Part shown: piece after piece, positions 35,952 to 45,928 of the stretch
Layout of the letters: every line of letters begins with the position of its first letter
How positions within the stretch are numbered: the stretch's first letter is position 1
From: Novosphingobium sp. AAP83
GTDB lineage: Bacteria; Pseudomonadota; Alphaproteobacteria; Sphingomonadales; Sphingomonadaceae
Direction of reading: 5' to 3'
Length of the DNA stretch: 64,000 bases
Assembly: GCF_001295795.1 (NCBI RefSeq)
Contig: NZ_LJHY01000012.1
Span: 1-64,000, forward strand
Notes under the pieces: model-generated
Told to the model about the DNA's origin: nothing
The model's database searches: none
Seen by the model: only the letters and a program-made list of their open reading frames with translations
Program-made: the position numbers and the translations under genes

Positions 35952-37175
35952 TCAGGCAAATGCAGCCTTGAGATCATCCACCAGATCAAGCCGTTCCCAT
36001 GGGAAGAAATCGCCATCGGCCTTGCGGCCAAAGTGGCCATACGCCGCTGACGGCTGATAGATCGGCTTGTTCAGCCCCAAATGCGTACGGATGCTGCGCG
36101 GCGTCAGGCCGCCCAACTTGCCATTGCTCCGGATCGCTTCTTCGATTTTGTCGTCGGCAACCGTGCCGGTATCGTGCGTGTCGACATAGAGCGAAAGCGG
36201 CTGCGATACGCCGATGGCATAAGCGATCTGGATCGTGCAGCGCGTGGCAAGGCCAGCGGCCACCACGTTCTTGGCAAGATAACGCGTGATATAGGCGGCC
36301 GAACGGTCAACCTTGGTCGGGTCTTTGCCCGAAAACGCGCCACCGCCGTGCGGGGCTGCGCCGCCGTAAGTGTCCACGATGATCTTGCGTCCAGTCACGC
36401 CTGCGTCGCCATCGGGGCCGCCGATTTCAAACGCGCCGGTCGGGTTGATGTAATACACGGTCTCGCGCAGCAGTACCGGCGGGATAACGTCTGCCACCAC
36501 GCGCTTCACATAAGCTTCGAGTTCGGCATACTTGGCCGGATCAGCGTTTTCGCCGGTCAGGCAATAGCCCTTGGCGTGCTGGGTTGATACGACGACAGCC
36601 GTGGCCGCGACCGGCAACGAACCTTCATAGCGCAGCGTGACCTGGCTCTTGGCGTCAGGCTCAAGAAATGGTGCTGCGCCCGAATGGCGATCAGCAGCCA
36701 TGCGTTCAAGGATCTTGTGGCTGTAATAAAGCGTGGCGGGCATCAGATCGGGCGTCTCATCGGTGGCATAACCGAACATGATGCCCTGATCGCCTGCGCC
36801 TTCGTCCTTGTTGTCACCGGCATCAACGCCTTGCGCGATTTCGGCAGACTGGCCGTGCAGGTTGTTTTCAAAGCGGAAGCTCTGCCAGTGAAAGCCTTCC
36901 TGCTCATAACCGATGCGCTTGACGGTTGCGCGTACCGTAGCTTCGATTTCTTCTTTCGCGCCCGGTGCCCATGCGCCGTTTTCGTAAACGCCCTTGCAAC
37001 GGATTTCGCCCGCCAGAACAACAAGCTGGGTTGTTGTCAGGGTTTCGCAAGCAATGCGGGCTTCGGGGTCTTTTGAAAGGAACAAGTCAACGATGGCATC
37101 GCTGATCTGGTCGGCAACCTTATCAGGATGACCTTCGGAAACGCTTTCGGAAGTAAACAGATATTCTGTGCGCAT
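35952..37175 (-). CDS. metK: S-adenosylmethionine synthetase
   Basis: Makes S-adenosylmethionine from methionine and ATP. The 407-residue protein starts [20 protein letters not shown], contains the [12 protein letters not shown] hexapeptide region and the [19 protein letters not shown] signature. ATG at 37175 (MRTEYLF) is used; an in-frame ATG 12 bases upstream is possible. It starts 41 bases after the lnt stop codon, so lnt-metK is probably one unit. No SAM riboswitch fold was recognised in that gap. trmB, often the third gene of this group, is at 60219. Confidence 0.97.
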   Translation of the reverse strand: MRTEYLFTSESVSEGHPDKVADQISDAIVDLFLSKDPEARIACETLTTTQLVVLAGEIRCKGVYENGAWAPGAKEEIEATVRATVKRIGYEQEGFHWQSFRFENNLHGQSAEIAQGVDAGDNKDEGAGDQGIMFGYATDETPDLMPATLYYSHKILERMAADRHSGAAPFLEPDAKSQVTLRYEGSLPVAATAVVVSTQHAKGYCLTGENADPAKYAELEAYVKRVVADVIPPVLLRETVYYINPTGAFEIGGPDGDAGVTGRKIIVDTYGGAAPHGGGAFSGKDPTKVDRSAAYITRYLAKNVVAAGLATRCTIQIAYAIGVSQPLSLYVDTHDTGTVADDKIEEAIRSNGKLGGLTPRSIRTHLGLNKPIYQPSAAYGHFGRKADGDFFPWERLDLVDDLKAAFA

Positions 37176-37216
37176 TGCCAGCCTCATATAAAGAAAGCTT
37201 TATGTCTGGCTTTCCT

Positions 37217-38800
37217 CTAGCGCTTTCGGGCGGTGCTGGCAACCAGCGCGATGACAAGAAGCACTACGGACCACACAAGAACCATTGCGTTACCTATTTG
37301 TGCAAACAAAGTTGGCGCGTGCGGTGGGGGTACCAGCACATCAATTCGTCCGGCTTTGCGTAAAGGCAGGAAGGCGCGCACCACGCCATTGGCATCAATG
37401 ACCGCGCTGATCCCGGTGGTGGTTGAACGCAGGACAGGCAAGCCCTCCTCAATCGCGCGCATCCGCGCATGTGCCAGATGCTGCGGCGGTCCCCAATCGC
37501 CAAACCACCCATCGTTTGAAGGGTTGAACAGATAGTCGGGGCGGTTGGCACGATCGACCACTTCGCCTGAAAAGATGATCTCATAGCAAATCTGCACGCC
37601 TGCTTTGCCATGCTGCCCGAAATCAAGCGTGCGCGGCCCCGGTCCCGCAAAGAAATCCAGGTTGCCCGCCACAAACCGGGCAAGGCCAACCGGCTCAAGC
37701 CATTCGCGCTTTGGCAGATATTCCCCGAACGGCACGAGATGCGCCTTGGCATAGCTGCCGCGAATCACACCATCGCTGTCAAGCGCCGTCACCACGTTAT
37801 AAGCGCCCGTCGCTGTCCCTGCCTTCATTGCGATGTCCGTCGTACCGGTCAGCAGCAGGCTGCCGGGGCCGATCACCCGGCCGATTCGTTCGCGCGCCAA
37901 AGTGGGGTTGGCGGCATATGTCGTCTCATCGTACCAATACTGCCGATAGCCTTCGCGCAGGAAATCAGGCACGCCGCTTTCAGGCCACAGCACCAACCGG
38001 CGCGTCCCACGCTGGCGGGGAAGCGAGAGCGCTGCGGTAACGCGAAACTGGTTTTCGTAATTGGCCGGATCATTCAGCACGTCTTGCCGCACGTCAGGCT
38101 GGACCAGCGTGAGCGGCAAAGTGCCTTCGGCCCGCTCCACCCCGATCATCGCACTGCCCAGCGGCAAGACCATCAGAACAGCCGGGCCGATAGCATAGGC
38201 CACAGCGCCCAGTTTCTGGCCCTTGTTCCATGATCGGACCGCAAACAGCCACCATCCGCCCAGCAGGATGACAAGGCCAGACAGCGCATAAGTGCCAGTC
38301 CACTGCGCCAGCAGGGCAAGGCCCGGCCTGTCAAATCCGCCGAGCATCATCATGCTCAGAGGATTCCACGCAAAGCCTGTAAATAGCGTTGCCCGCAACC
38401 ATTCGCTGATGATCCAGCAGGCGGCAAATGCAGGCAGCAACGCCTTACTGCGGGTACGGCTAAGCCACCAGCCGCAAAGCGTGGCAAAAGCGGGGAAAAT
38501 CGCCAGATAGAGCGCAATCAGCACGACCGCGATCATACCCAGCCACTGCGGCATTTCCGCTTGATAGGTAAAGGCTGTGGCGATCCAGCCATTGCCCGCC
38601 GTGAACAGGCCCAGGCCAAACAGCCAGCCCGACAGCAGCGCCTGCTGCCAGCTTTTGACCACATATAAACGGTGGATCAGATAGGCGAGTGCGGCCAGCG
38701 TGAGCGGCCACAGGCTCAACGGTTGGAAACCGGTTGCAGCAAAGGCACCGGCAGCGATGGTGTATAGGTGCGGGCGGGGGGGCGTGATCAATCGCAACAT
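37217..38800 (-). CDS. lnt: Apolipoprotein N-acyltransferase
   Basis: Adds the third acyl chain to the N-terminal cysteine of lipoproteins in the inner membrane. The 527-residue protein has six to eight N-terminal membrane helices (residues 1-210), a periplasmic nitrilase-like domain with the Glu-Lys-Cys catalytic elements (WPESGVPDFL, KAHLVPFGEYLP, QICYEIIFS) and a C-terminal membrane helix. Start MLRLITPPRP at 38800. Precedes metK. Confidence 0.95.
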   Translation of the reverse strand: MLRLITPPRPHLYTIAAGAFAATGFQPLSLWPLTLAALAYLIHRLYVVKSWQQALLSGWLFGLGLFTAGNGWIATAFTYQAEMPQWLGMIAVVLIALYLAIFPAFATLCGWWLSRTRSKALLPAFAACWIISEWLRATLFTGFAWNPLSMMMLGGFDRPGLALLAQWTGTYALSGLVILLGGWWLFAVRSWNKGQKLGAVAYAIGPAVLMVLPLGSAMIGVERAEGTLPLTLVQPDVRQDVLNDPANYENQFRVTAALSLPRQRGTRRLVLWPESGVPDFLREGYRQYWYDETTYAANPTLARERIGRVIGPGSLLLTGTTDIAMKAGTATGAYNVVTALDSDGVIRGSYAKAHLVPFGEYLPKREWLEPVGLARFVAGNLDFFAGPGPRTLDFGQHGKAGVQICYEIIFSGEVVDRANRPDYLFNPSNDGWFGDWGPPQHLAHARMRAIEEGLPVLRSTTTGISAVIDANGVVRAFLPLRKAGRIDVLVPPPHAPTLFAQIGNAMVLVWSVVLLVIALVASTARKR

Positions 38801-38861
38801 GCCTGCACGCTATGGGGTGCGTGGGGGCCGGCCGCAAGCGGCCAGCCCCTCACGTCACATC

Positions 38862-39875
38862 TCAGCCTTCTACGGGCAGAGGATTCTTGCGTGGGCGGCC
38901 ACGCTTTTTGGGTGCCGGTGCCGCATTATCAGCCGCAGCCGCCGGAGCAGGTTCGGCAGCAGCGGGTGCAGGGGCTGCCACCGGTTCGGGTTCGCTGCGC
39001 ACGCCGATGGATGGCGGCAGGCTTGATGGATCAAGCGCTGCGGGCGCATCGTCGCGCTCACGCTCAACACGGGGGCGGCGTTCCGTGCGCGGACGCAAGC
39101 CGCGCGCCGGTCGGGTATCGCGCACAAACGGATTGTCGTTTGCATCGGCGATGGGTTCACCTTCGCTGGCAGGCACACCCTCGCCGGGCAAGGCTGCTAC
39201 TTCTGCGATCTGCGGTTCGGCATCTTGCTCACGCGAGCGATCAAAGCGGCGGTTATCACGCGGCCTGTCTTCACGGGGCCGCTCTTCACGCGGCCCGCGT
39301 TCTTCACGGGGCCCACGCTCTTCACGAGGCCGATCATCACGTTGACGGTCCTGACGCGGACGGTCTTCGCGGTCATCGCGTGGCCGATCATCGCGCACGC
39401 GGTCAAAGCGGGGGCGATCATCGCGCTGGCGGTCCTGACGCGGACGCTCCTCGCGGTCATCACGGGGCCGCTCGTCACGCTGTTCACGCTGTTCACGCTC
39501 TTGCCGCGATGGTGCGCGTTCAAACGCTGCGTAATCGCCTTCTGCGCTGAATTCGTTGTTCTCTTCCTCGCCGTCCTGTTCCTGCCAACGCTCGCCGTTG
39601 GGGCCCAAGGGGCGGGTGCGCTGGTCTTCGGTGCGGACACGGCTATCGGCGATCACGCGGAAGTAGTGATCGGCAAACTGGAGATAGTATTCGGCCTGCA
39701 CACGATCACCGTTCAGGTGAGCGTCCGATGCGAGCTTGCGATACTTCTCCAGCATCTGGGGGGCATTGCCCCGTGCGCGGCTGTCGATCCGGTTAAGCTG
39801 CTGACCGCCATTCTGTGGGCGACCATTATTGGTGCGCCCGCGACGGCGGTTGTTACCACGATTGTTGTTATTCAA
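38862..39875 (-). CDS. DUF4167 protein with long Arg/Asp/Glu-rich repeat tail
   Basis: The N-terminal domain (NNNNRGNNRRRGRTNNGRPQ, then MLEKYRKLASDAHLNGDRVQ and AEYYLQFADHYFRVI) is the DUF4167 domain, a small RNA-binding-like unit of alphaproteobacteria found next to prmC and prfA. It is followed by a long low-complexity region of DDRPR/REERPR/RQDRQR repeats (about residues 125-215) and an Ala/Pro-rich end with AAAPKKRGRPRKNPL, an AT-hook-like motif. Start uncertain: TTG at 39875 with AGGA upstream is chosen; CTG at 39881 and TTG at 39908 are alternatives. Likely translated last in a hisS-prfA-prmC-DUF4167 run. Confidence 0.85.
   Translation of the reverse strand: MNNNNRGNNRRRGRTNNGRPQNGGQQLNRIDSRARGNAPQMLEKYRKLASDAHLNGDRVQAEYYLQFADHYFRVIADSRVRTEDQRTRPLGPNGERWQEQDGEEENNEFSAEGDYAAFERAPSRQEREQREQRDERPRDDREERPRQDRQRDDRPRFDRVRDDRPRDDREDRPRQDRQRDDRPREERGPREERGPREERPREDRPRDNRRFDRSREQDAEPQIAEVAALPGEGVPASEGEPIADANDNPFVRDTRPARGLRPRTERRPRVERERDDAPAALDPSSLPPSIGVRSEPEPVAAPAPAAAEPAPAAAADNAAPAPKKRGRPRKNPLPVEG
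39220..39490. repeat. Degenerate tandem repeat inside the DUF4167 gene
   Basis: Short GC-rich units encoding Arg-Asp-Asp-Arg-Pro and Arg-Glu-Glu-Arg-Pro type repeats, imperfect and in frame. Repeat numbers could differ between strains. Confidence 0.6.
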
Positions 39876-40126
39876 CTTCAGGCACTTCCTTGTTTGGGGG
39901 CGGCCCAAGTGGAATTCAGGCCCATCTGGAATGCAGGTTAAACCCGTATTGCCGTGCTACCCGTTAGCCGCGCAATCTCCACCACCGGTTTTCCCACCAC
40001 GAAGGACGGGTAAACAGGGGTTCCCAGCATCTGCTTTCGTCCCGGCCCCTTTGGCCGTTCATCCCTGCAAATGGTGAGGTAGGCAAGATCGGGAAGCCAT
40101 CATCCGTTCTTTACCTGAAGCTATGG

Positions 40127-40990
40127 TTAGTCGTCTGTCGCAGCCTTGCCAAGAGGAATATTGCGGTTTTTCGCCATTTCTATCGCGCGGGGGCGTGCGG
40201 CAAGGTCATGGTGCAAAACTGTCGTCATTTCGGCAGCCGTTGCCAGCGCCGTCACTGGCACGGCCTGCGTCCAGCCGATCTCGACCATGGCGATGCCGTT
40301 TTCGGCCAGTAGCCTGCGCAATTGCGGGATTAGCAGGCGATAATCATCCAGCCCGTCAGGCCCCGCAAACAGCGCGCCCGCCGGTTCATGCGCCCGCACC
40401 GATGGTGCCAAATCGGCGGCATCTTCCACATAAGGCGGATTGGCAAGGATCAGGTCAAACAGGCCAAGCCCATCGCTCCAGCCTGTTTGCGTCCAATCGG
40501 CCTGCATAAACCGCGCTTGCGGTGCATGGCGCGCGCCGTTGGCAGCGGCAATGGACAGTGCTTCGGGCGAACGGTCAATGCCGATGCCCTCGGCACTTGG
40601 CCAGATCGATAGCGCCGCCAGCAAAAGCGCGCCCGATCCAGTGCCCAGATCGAGGATGCGCTGCGGCGGGCGGCTGGCAAGGCTGGCCTGTGCGGCCTCG
40701 ATCAGCGTCTCGCTATCCCCGCGCGGGATCAGCACCGCAGGGCTTACCGCCAGATCAAGGCCATAGAACTCCTGATGGCCCACGATATAGGCCACCGGCT
40801 CATGCGCCAGTCTGCGCTCCACCAGCGCGCCAAAGCCCTCCGGCGCTTCGGCTTGCATATGGCGCAGCAGCACATCCGATCGCGCACAGCCTAGCGCATG
40901 CGCCATCAGCAATTCGGCATCCAGCCGCGCGGTATCGCTGGTGTGCGCCAGCGTCACAGCGGCATCGCGAATGGCTTGGGCGACGCTCAC
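40127..40990 (-). CDS. prmC: Peptide chain release factor N5-glutamine methyltransferase
   Basis: Methylates the glutamine of the GGQ motif in release factors, its substrate PrfA being encoded just upstream. The 287-residue protein has an N-terminal helical domain (SDTARLDAELLMAHALG), SAM-binding RILDLGTGSGALLLA and the catalytic NPPY motif (LILANPPYVED). The start is GTG at 40990; its Shine-Dalgarno, GGAGG, lies inside the palindrome at 40992-41015. 48 bases separate it from the prfA stop codon. Confidence 0.94.
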   Translation of the reverse strand: MSVAQAIRDAAVTLAHTSDTARLDAELLMAHALGCARSDVLLRHMQAEAPEGFGALVERRLAHEPVAYIVGHQEFYGLDLAVSPAVLIPRGDSETLIEAAQASLASRPPQRILDLGTGSGALLLAALSIWPSAEGIGIDRSPEALSIAAANGARHAPQARFMQADWTQTGWSDGLGLFDLILANPPYVEDAADLAPSVRAHEPAGALFAGPDGLDDYRLLIPQLRRLLAENGIAMVEIGWTQAVPVTALATAAEMTTVLHHDLAARPRAIEMAKNRNIPLGKAATDD

Positions 40991-40991
40991 T

Positions 40992-41015
40992 CCCCCTCCT
41001 CTTCAGAGGAGGGGG
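40992..41015. repeat. 24-bp palindromic repeat, identical to 63817-63840
   Basis: Perfect 11-base arms ccccctcctct/agaggaggggg with a 2-base loop. The same 24 bases occur at the end of queG. It sits between prfA and prmC and contributes the prmC ribosome-binding site. Confidence 0.9.
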
Positions 41016-41038
41016 CTTTGGTTACGCTCAAGCCAACC

Positions 41039-42103
41039 TCAACCATCCATCGAAGCCAGCCGCTTGGCCTGATCCTCGGCAATCAGGGCATCGACCAGTT
41101 CGCCAAGCCCTGTGCCTTCCAGCACTTCGGGCAGGCGATGCAGCGTGAGGTTGATGCGGTGATCGGTCACGCGGCCTTGCGGGAAGTTATAGGTGCGGAT
41201 GCGTTCGGAACGGTCGCCCGATCCCACCATCGCCTTGCGCGCTTCGGCCTCCTCGCCTTGCGCCGCATCGCGCTGGGCTTCGAACAGGCGGGCGCGCAGC
41301 ACCTGCATCGCCTTGTCCTTGTTCTTGTGCTGGCTGCGCCCGTCCTGGCAGGTGACGACCGTGCCGGTGGGCAAGTGGGTGATGCGCACGGCCGAATCAG
41401 TGGTGTTCACGTGCTGCCCGCCTGCGCCGCTGGCGCGATAGACGTCGATCTTCAGATCCTTGTCCTCGATCCGCACGTCCACCTCGTCAGGCTCTGGCAG
41501 TACGGCGACGGTCGCGGCAGAAGTGTGAATGCGCCCGCCCGATTCGGTCACCGGCACACGCTGCACGCGGTGGACCCCGCTCTCGAACTTCAGCTTGGCG
41601 AACACGCCATTGCCCGCAACATTGGCGACCACTTCCTTGTAGCCGCCGATGTCATTGGCGTTGACCGAGACGACTTCCACCCGCCAACCCTGCTCGGCGG
41701 CATACTTTTCATACATGCGGAACAGATCGGCGGCGAACAGCGCGGCCTCATCGCCGCCAGTGCCCGCGCGGATTTCGAGCATGGCCGGGCGGCTGTCGGC
41801 CGAGTCGCGCGGCAGCATGGCAATGGCAAGGCGGTGTTCGGCTTGCGGCAGTTCGGCGTTGATCCGCGCCAGCTCTTCCTCGGCCAGCTCGCGCATGTCG
41901 GGATCATCAAGCGCCGCAAGGCTGGCGATTTCCTCGCGCATCGCGGCGATTTCCTGCGCGATGCGGGCAACCGGTTCAAGCTCCGCATAATCGCGGCTGG
42001 CGGCAATAAAGTCTGCGCCCTCCAGCGTGCCCGATCCCAGCCGCGCTTCAAGCTCGGCAAAGCGGTGCGTGATGTGGCCAAGGCGGGTGTCGGATACGCT
42101 CAT
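41039..42103 (-). CDS. prfA: Peptide chain release factor 1
   Basis: Recognises UAA/UAG stop codons. The 354-residue protein shows the GGQ motif in [31 protein letters not shown] in domain 2, and a stop-codon recognition region. ATG at 42103 (MSVSDTRL) is preferred to an upstream start at 42118. It is followed by its modifying enzyme prmC. Confidence 0.96.
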   Translation of the reverse strand: MSVSDTRLGHITHRFAELEARLGSGTLEGADFIAASRDYAELEPVARIAQEIAAMREEIASLAALDDPDMRELAEEELARINAELPQAEHRLAIAMLPRDSADSRPAMLEIRAGTGGDEAALFAADLFRMYEKYAAEQGWRVEVVSVNANDIGGYKEVVANVAGNGVFAKLKFESGVHRVQRVPVTESGGRIHTSAATVAVLPEPDEVDVRIEDKDLKIDVYRASGAGGQHVNTTDSAVRITHLPTGTVVTCQDGRSQHKNKDKAMQVLRARLFEAQRDAAQGEEAEARKAMVGSGDRSERIRTYNFPQGRVTDHRINLTLHRLPEVLEGTGLGELVDALIAEDQAKRLASMDG

Positions 42104-42120
42104 GCCACATCCCCACACTT

Positions 42121-42208
42121 CGTCATCCCGGGCTTGACCCGGGATCCCGCTTGGTTGTCACCCGCCGCGAGAAGAACAGCGGGACCCCGGGTCAAGCCCG
42201 GGGTGACG
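42121..42208. repeat. Long GC-rich inverted repeat (intergenic)
   Basis: The arms (cgtcatcccgggcttgaccc; and the complementary gggtcaagcccggggtgacg) face each other across about 25 bases. This is the well-known dispersed intergenic repeat of alphaproteobacteria. It separates hisS and prfA. Confidence 0.85.
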
Positions 42209-42234
42209 GGGTGTTTGTGGCTCAGGGAGTATCC

Positions 42235-42316
42235 GTCATGCTGAACTTGTTTCAGCATCCATCCCTCCACACGCGATGTCCGTTTAGGGGTAGAGATGGA
42301 CCCTGAAACAAGTTTA
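42235..42316. repeat. Second intergenic inverted repeat
   Basis: A small hairpin (tgctgaa/ttcagca, 42239-42257) is followed by a partial inverted copy (gatggaccctgaaacaagtt) about 40 bases on. No coding frame in 42104-42344. Confidence 0.7.
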
Positions 42317-42344
42317 GAGTTACGGTGTGGATAAAGAGCACCAT

Positions 42345-43652
42345 TTAGCCTTCGCCAGATAAGCTTGTGTAAGGCGCAGGAAGGCGTGCAAGGATATTGA
42401 ACAGGTCATCCATCGCGTCACCCTGACTTCCCTTTACGTTCGTCAGGTGAAGTCGATCTTCAGGTTTGTCACCTTCACGCACGAAAAGGATCGCGTCGAC
42501 TTTGTCTTTCTTTGCTTTCTCGGCCAGCTTCTTACCTTGGCCCTTGAAAGAGGTCCAAATATAGTAGTCGCTATTGCGATCTGGTCGAGTGCTGACTGAG
42601 CGCAGGTGCGCTGCGATTCTGTCGGCCTCATCCCTCATTGAAGGTGAATCTGGGACAATCGCAAACACGGGCGTTGGGTCAAAGCTAACGGTTTCGCCCC
42701 CCACCAACATCGCCAGCCGTTCAATCCCCGCAGCCCAGCCGACCGCAGGCGTTGCCGCGCCGCCCAGCGCTTCCATCAGCCCGTCATAGCGCCCGCCGCC
42801 CAGCACGGTGCCTTGCGCGCCCAGCCGGTCGGTGACAAACTCAAACGCGGTGTGGCGGTAGTAGTCCAGCCCGCGCACCAGCGCGGCAGCGCGGGTCCAT
42901 GAAACGCCCGCTGCGCCCAGACCCGAAGTCACCTTGCCGAAGAAGTCCTGCGCCTCAGCCGAAAGGTAATCATCAATCTTCGGCGCATCAGCCACGAAAG
43001 CCTTGTCGCGCGGGTCTTTGCTATCGAGGATGCGCAAGGGGTTGCGTTCCAGCCGGTCCTGCGAATCTTCGGACAATTCCGCAGCATGGGCGCGGAAGTA
43101 TTCGATCAGCGCGGCGCGCCAGGCATCGCGGCTGGCGCCATCGCCCAGCGTGTTGAGTTGCAGCGTCACGCCATCTGCAATGCCCAGTTCTTTCAGCAAC
43201 TGGTCCGCCATCACCAGCAGTTCCACGTCGGCCTGCGGCTCGCCCGCGCCGATGATCTCGGCGTCGATCTGGTGGAACTGGCGGTAGCGGCCCTTTTGCG
43301 GGCGTTCATAGCGGAACAGCGGGCCGTGCGTGGCCACCTTCAGCGGCGCATATTGCTGCCAGCCATCGGTCAGATAAGCGCGCGCAATCCCGGCGGTAAA
43401 TTCGGGGCGCAGCGTCAGCGATTCCCCGCCGCGATCTTCAAAGCTGTACATTTCCTTGGAAACGACATCGGTCGTCTCGCCCAGCGAACGCGAGAACACC
43501 GCGGTCTTTTCGAACACCGGCATTTCCACGCGGCGGAAGCGATAGAGCTTGCGCACGCGTTCAAAGGTTTCGACGACAAAGGCGAAAGCTTCGGCATCGG
43601 CACCGAAAATGTCTTGTGTGCCGCGGATAGCTTGTGGGGTTTGTTGGCTCAT
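42345..43652 (-). CDS. hisS: Histidyl-tRNA synthetase with atypical C-terminal domain
   Basis: Charges tRNA-His. The 435-residue class II synthetase has motif 1-2 ([35 protein letters not shown]) and the histidine-specific [15 protein letters not shown]. Up to about residue 324 the gene runs at about 70 percent GC like its neighbours. From about 42680 down to the stop, GC falls to about 52 percent (156 of 300 bases at 42361-42660) and the anticodon-binding domain (residues 325-435: [40 protein letters not shown]) looks unlike that of related enzymes. A recombinational replacement of the last third is the simplest reading. Confidence 0.93.
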   Translation of the reverse strand: MSQQTPQAIRGTQDIFGADAEAFAFVVETFERVRKLYRFRRVEMPVFEKTAVFSRSLGETTDVVSKEMYSFEDRGGESLTLRPEFTAGIARAYLTDGWQQYAPLKVATHGPLFRYERPQKGRYRQFHQIDAEIIGAGEPQADVELLVMADQLLKELGIADGVTLQLNTLGDGASRDAWRAALIEYFRAHAAELSEDSQDRLERNPLRILDSKDPRDKAFVADAPKIDDYLSAEAQDFFGKVTSGLGAAGVSWTRAAALVRGLDYYRHTAFEFVTDRLGAQGTVLGGGRYDGLMEALGGAATPAVGWAAGIERLAMLVGGETVSFDPTPVFAIVPDSPSMRDEADRIAAHLRSVSTRPDRNSDYYIWTSFKGQGKKLAEKAKKDKVDAILFVREGDKPEDRLHLTNVKGSQGDAMDDLFNILARLPAPYTSLSGEG

Positions 43653-43755
43653 GATGGCTGCGCGATTAGCCGCATTCGTGCCAAACGAAAAGCGCTGTCA
43701 AAAAGGTGTGCAGGAATGGTTGCGGATGCGACTGCTTCGCGGCATGAATTGCGTT

Positions 43756-45729
43756 ATGAAAAAGCACCTCGCGCCCACCCCGCTCTTTGTAGCCCCGCTC
43801 ATCCTCGCTCTCCTGTCCACGTCGGCACTTGCCCAAAACTCTGCGCCCATGGCCGTGCCGATTACGCAGACCGTGCCTGATGCGCGCGATGTGGCCTATC
43901 CCGGTACGATGACGCTTGATATCGATGCGTCCGATGTGGCGCGCGGGGCCTACCGCGTAACGCAGACCATCCCGGTGGTAGCAGGCGCAAAAGAGCTGAT
44001 TTTGCTGTATCCGCAATGGCTTCCGGGCAATCATGGCCCGCGCGGCACGCTGTCCGAACTGGTCGGCGTGCAATTCTATGTTGATGGCAAAGCGGTGGAA
44101 TGGAAGCGTGATCGGGTTGAGGTCTTTGCCTTTCACGTGAAACTTCCAGCGGGCGCCAAGGACGTTGTCGCGCGCTTTATTCACACCTCGCCGATCACAT
44201 CGGCTGAAGGGCGCATCACGATGACGCCCGAGATGCTCAACCTGCAATGGGAGAAGATGAGCCTTTATCCTGCCGGGCATTATGTGCGGCAAATCAAGGT
44301 GAAGCCCACCGTCACCTTGCCGCAAGGCTGGACCCCGGCCACCGCGCTGGATGGCATGAGCATGGCAGGCAACCGCGTGACATGGGGCGTGACCGATTAC
44401 GAAACGCTGGTCGATTCGCCGATCTTTGCAGGCCAGCACTTCCGCAAGTGGGATCTGGGCCAAAACGTCACATTGAATGTTGTGGCCGACAAGCCCGCGC
44501 AGCTTGACGCCAAGCCTGAACATATCGATGCACACAAAGCGCTGGTGATCGAAGCCAAGCTGGCCTTCGGCGCAAACCATTTCGATCATTATGAATTTCT
44601 GCTGGCGCTGTCTGATAAGATCGGCGGCATCGGGCTTGAACATCACCGGTCGAGCGAGAACCAGCTTGAGCCTGAGGCTTTTACCGACTGGGCCAAGCAG
44701 GAATGGGATCGCAATTTGCTGCCGCACGAATATGCGCACTCATGGTCGGGTAAATTCCGCCGCCCCGCGCGGCTATGGACACCCGATTATCGCCAGCCGA
44801 TGCAGGGCGATCTGCTGTGGACTTATGAAGGGCAGGACCAGTTCTGGGGCGCTGTTCTGGCTGCGCGCTCGGGCATGCAGGGCAAAGACATTGTGCTGGG
44901 CATGTTGGCGGCGTGGGCTGGTGGCTTTACGCAACAGCCAGGGCGCGAATGGCGTTCGGTTGAAGATACAGGCTTCGATCCCGTGTTCGCCTCGCGCAAG
45001 CCCAAGCCTTTTTCGTCGCTTGCCCGCAATGAAGATTATTACACTGAAGGCGCGCTGGTGTGGTTGGAGATCGACCAGATCTTGCGCGAAGGCACCGGCG
45101 GCAAGAAATCGATCGATGATTTCGCGCAGTCGTTCTTTGGCATGCGTCCGGGCGATTGGGGCCAGATCCCGTTCGAGGTGGACGAGATTGTGACCAAGCT
45201 CAACGCGCTTTACCCTTATGATTGGGCCAAGTTGATCGACACCCGCATCAACCAGCCGGGCCAGCCCGCGCCGCTGAACGGTATCGACAAGGGCGGCTAT
45301 AAGCTGGTCTGGAAGGAAGAGCCCAATCCTTACATGAAGGCCGCGATGGACTTTGGCAAAGGCCTCAGCCTTGCCAACTCTGTCGGCATGGCGCTTGATA
45401 AGGATGGCAAAGTCACCAGCACCCGCTGGGATAGCCCCGCGTTCAACGTTGGAATCGTCACCGGCACACAAATCGTGGCGGTGAACGGTGCGGCCTATAG
45501 CGCGGATGACATGAAAAAAGCCGTCACGGCGGCCAAGGGCGATTCGGGCAAGCCCATCGAACTGCTGACCAAGCGCGGTAGCCGGTTTGAAACGGTGAAG
45601 ATCGATTATAAGGATGGCCTGCGCTATCCTTGGCTTGAGCGCGTGGCCCCCGGCAAGGCACCAACCGGGCTGGACTTGCTGCTAACACCCAAGCGCCCCG
45701 GTGCGGCAATAGCGGCGAAGAAGAAGTAA
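43756..45729 (+). CDS. M61 (glycyl aminopeptidase) family metallopeptidase with PDZ domain
   Basis: A 657-residue secreted peptidase: signal peptide ending ALAQ (about residue 27), an N-terminal beta-sandwich, a thermolysin-type catalytic domain with HEYAHSW (His324, His328) and the downstream TYEG glutamate (Glu358), then a PDZ domain near residues 555-640 (DSPAFNVGIVTGTQIVAVNG). ATG at 43756 (MKKHLAP) starts the signal peptide. Family members prefer N-terminal Gly or Ala in peptides; the role is probably periplasmic peptide turnover. Divergent from hisS. Confidence 0.92.
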   Translation: MKKHLAPTPLFVAPLILALLSTSALAQNSAPMAVPITQTVPDARDVAYPGTMTLDIDASDVARGAYRVTQTIPVVAGAKELILLYPQWLPGNHGPRGTLSELVGVQFYVDGKAVEWKRDRVEVFAFHVKLPAGAKDVVARFIHTSPITSAEGRITMTPEMLNLQWEKMSLYPAGHYVRQIKVKPTVTLPQGWTPATALDGMSMAGNRVTWGVTDYETLVDSPIFAGQHFRKWDLGQNVTLNVVADKPAQLDAKPEHIDAHKALVIEAKLAFGANHFDHYEFLLALSDKIGGIGLEHHRSSENQLEPEAFTDWAKQEWDRNLLPHEYAHSWSGKFRRPARLWTPDYRQPMQGDLLWTYEGQDQFWGAVLAARSGMQGKDIVLGMLAAWAGGFTQQPGREWRSVEDTGFDPVFASRKPKPFSSLARNEDYYTEGALVWLEIDQILREGTGGKKSIDDFAQSFFGMRPGDWGQIPFEVDEIVTKLNALYPYDWAKLIDTRINQPGQPAPLNGIDKGGYKLVWKEEPNPYMKAAMDFGKGLSLANSVGMALDKDGKVTSTRWDSPAFNVGIVTGTQIVAVNGAAYSADDMKKAVTAAKGDSGKPIELLTKRGSRFETVKIDYKDGLRYPWLERVAPGKAPTGLDLLLTPKRPGAAIAAKKK

Positions 45730-45928
45730 ACGTCACACATCAAGGCGGGGTGGACTGCGGTGACCAGTCAGCCCCGCCACGCTACGACCATGTAATGCGT
45801 TCGGGCCAATTGCCGTGTTATTCAACGCATTTGGTAAACATTAACCATACCATAAGTTGTGTTGCTGTATGGCAGTGCCTTCGCTAGTGGCGAAGTTATC
45901 CCGTCCCATAATCATACAGGCCGAACAC

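Noticed and set aside
37176..37216. SAM riboswitch upstream of metK
   Set aside because: The 41-base gap after lnt is too short and shows no pseudoknot-like fold by eye.
39220..39490. Regularly repeated short units that resemble a CRISPR array
   Set aside because: The units are in frame in the DUF4167 gene, imperfect and without unique spacers.
43666..44739. A 357-residue minus-strand frame over the M61 peptidase
   Set aside because: Antisense shadow of the peptidase gene; His/Arg-rich composition without domain.
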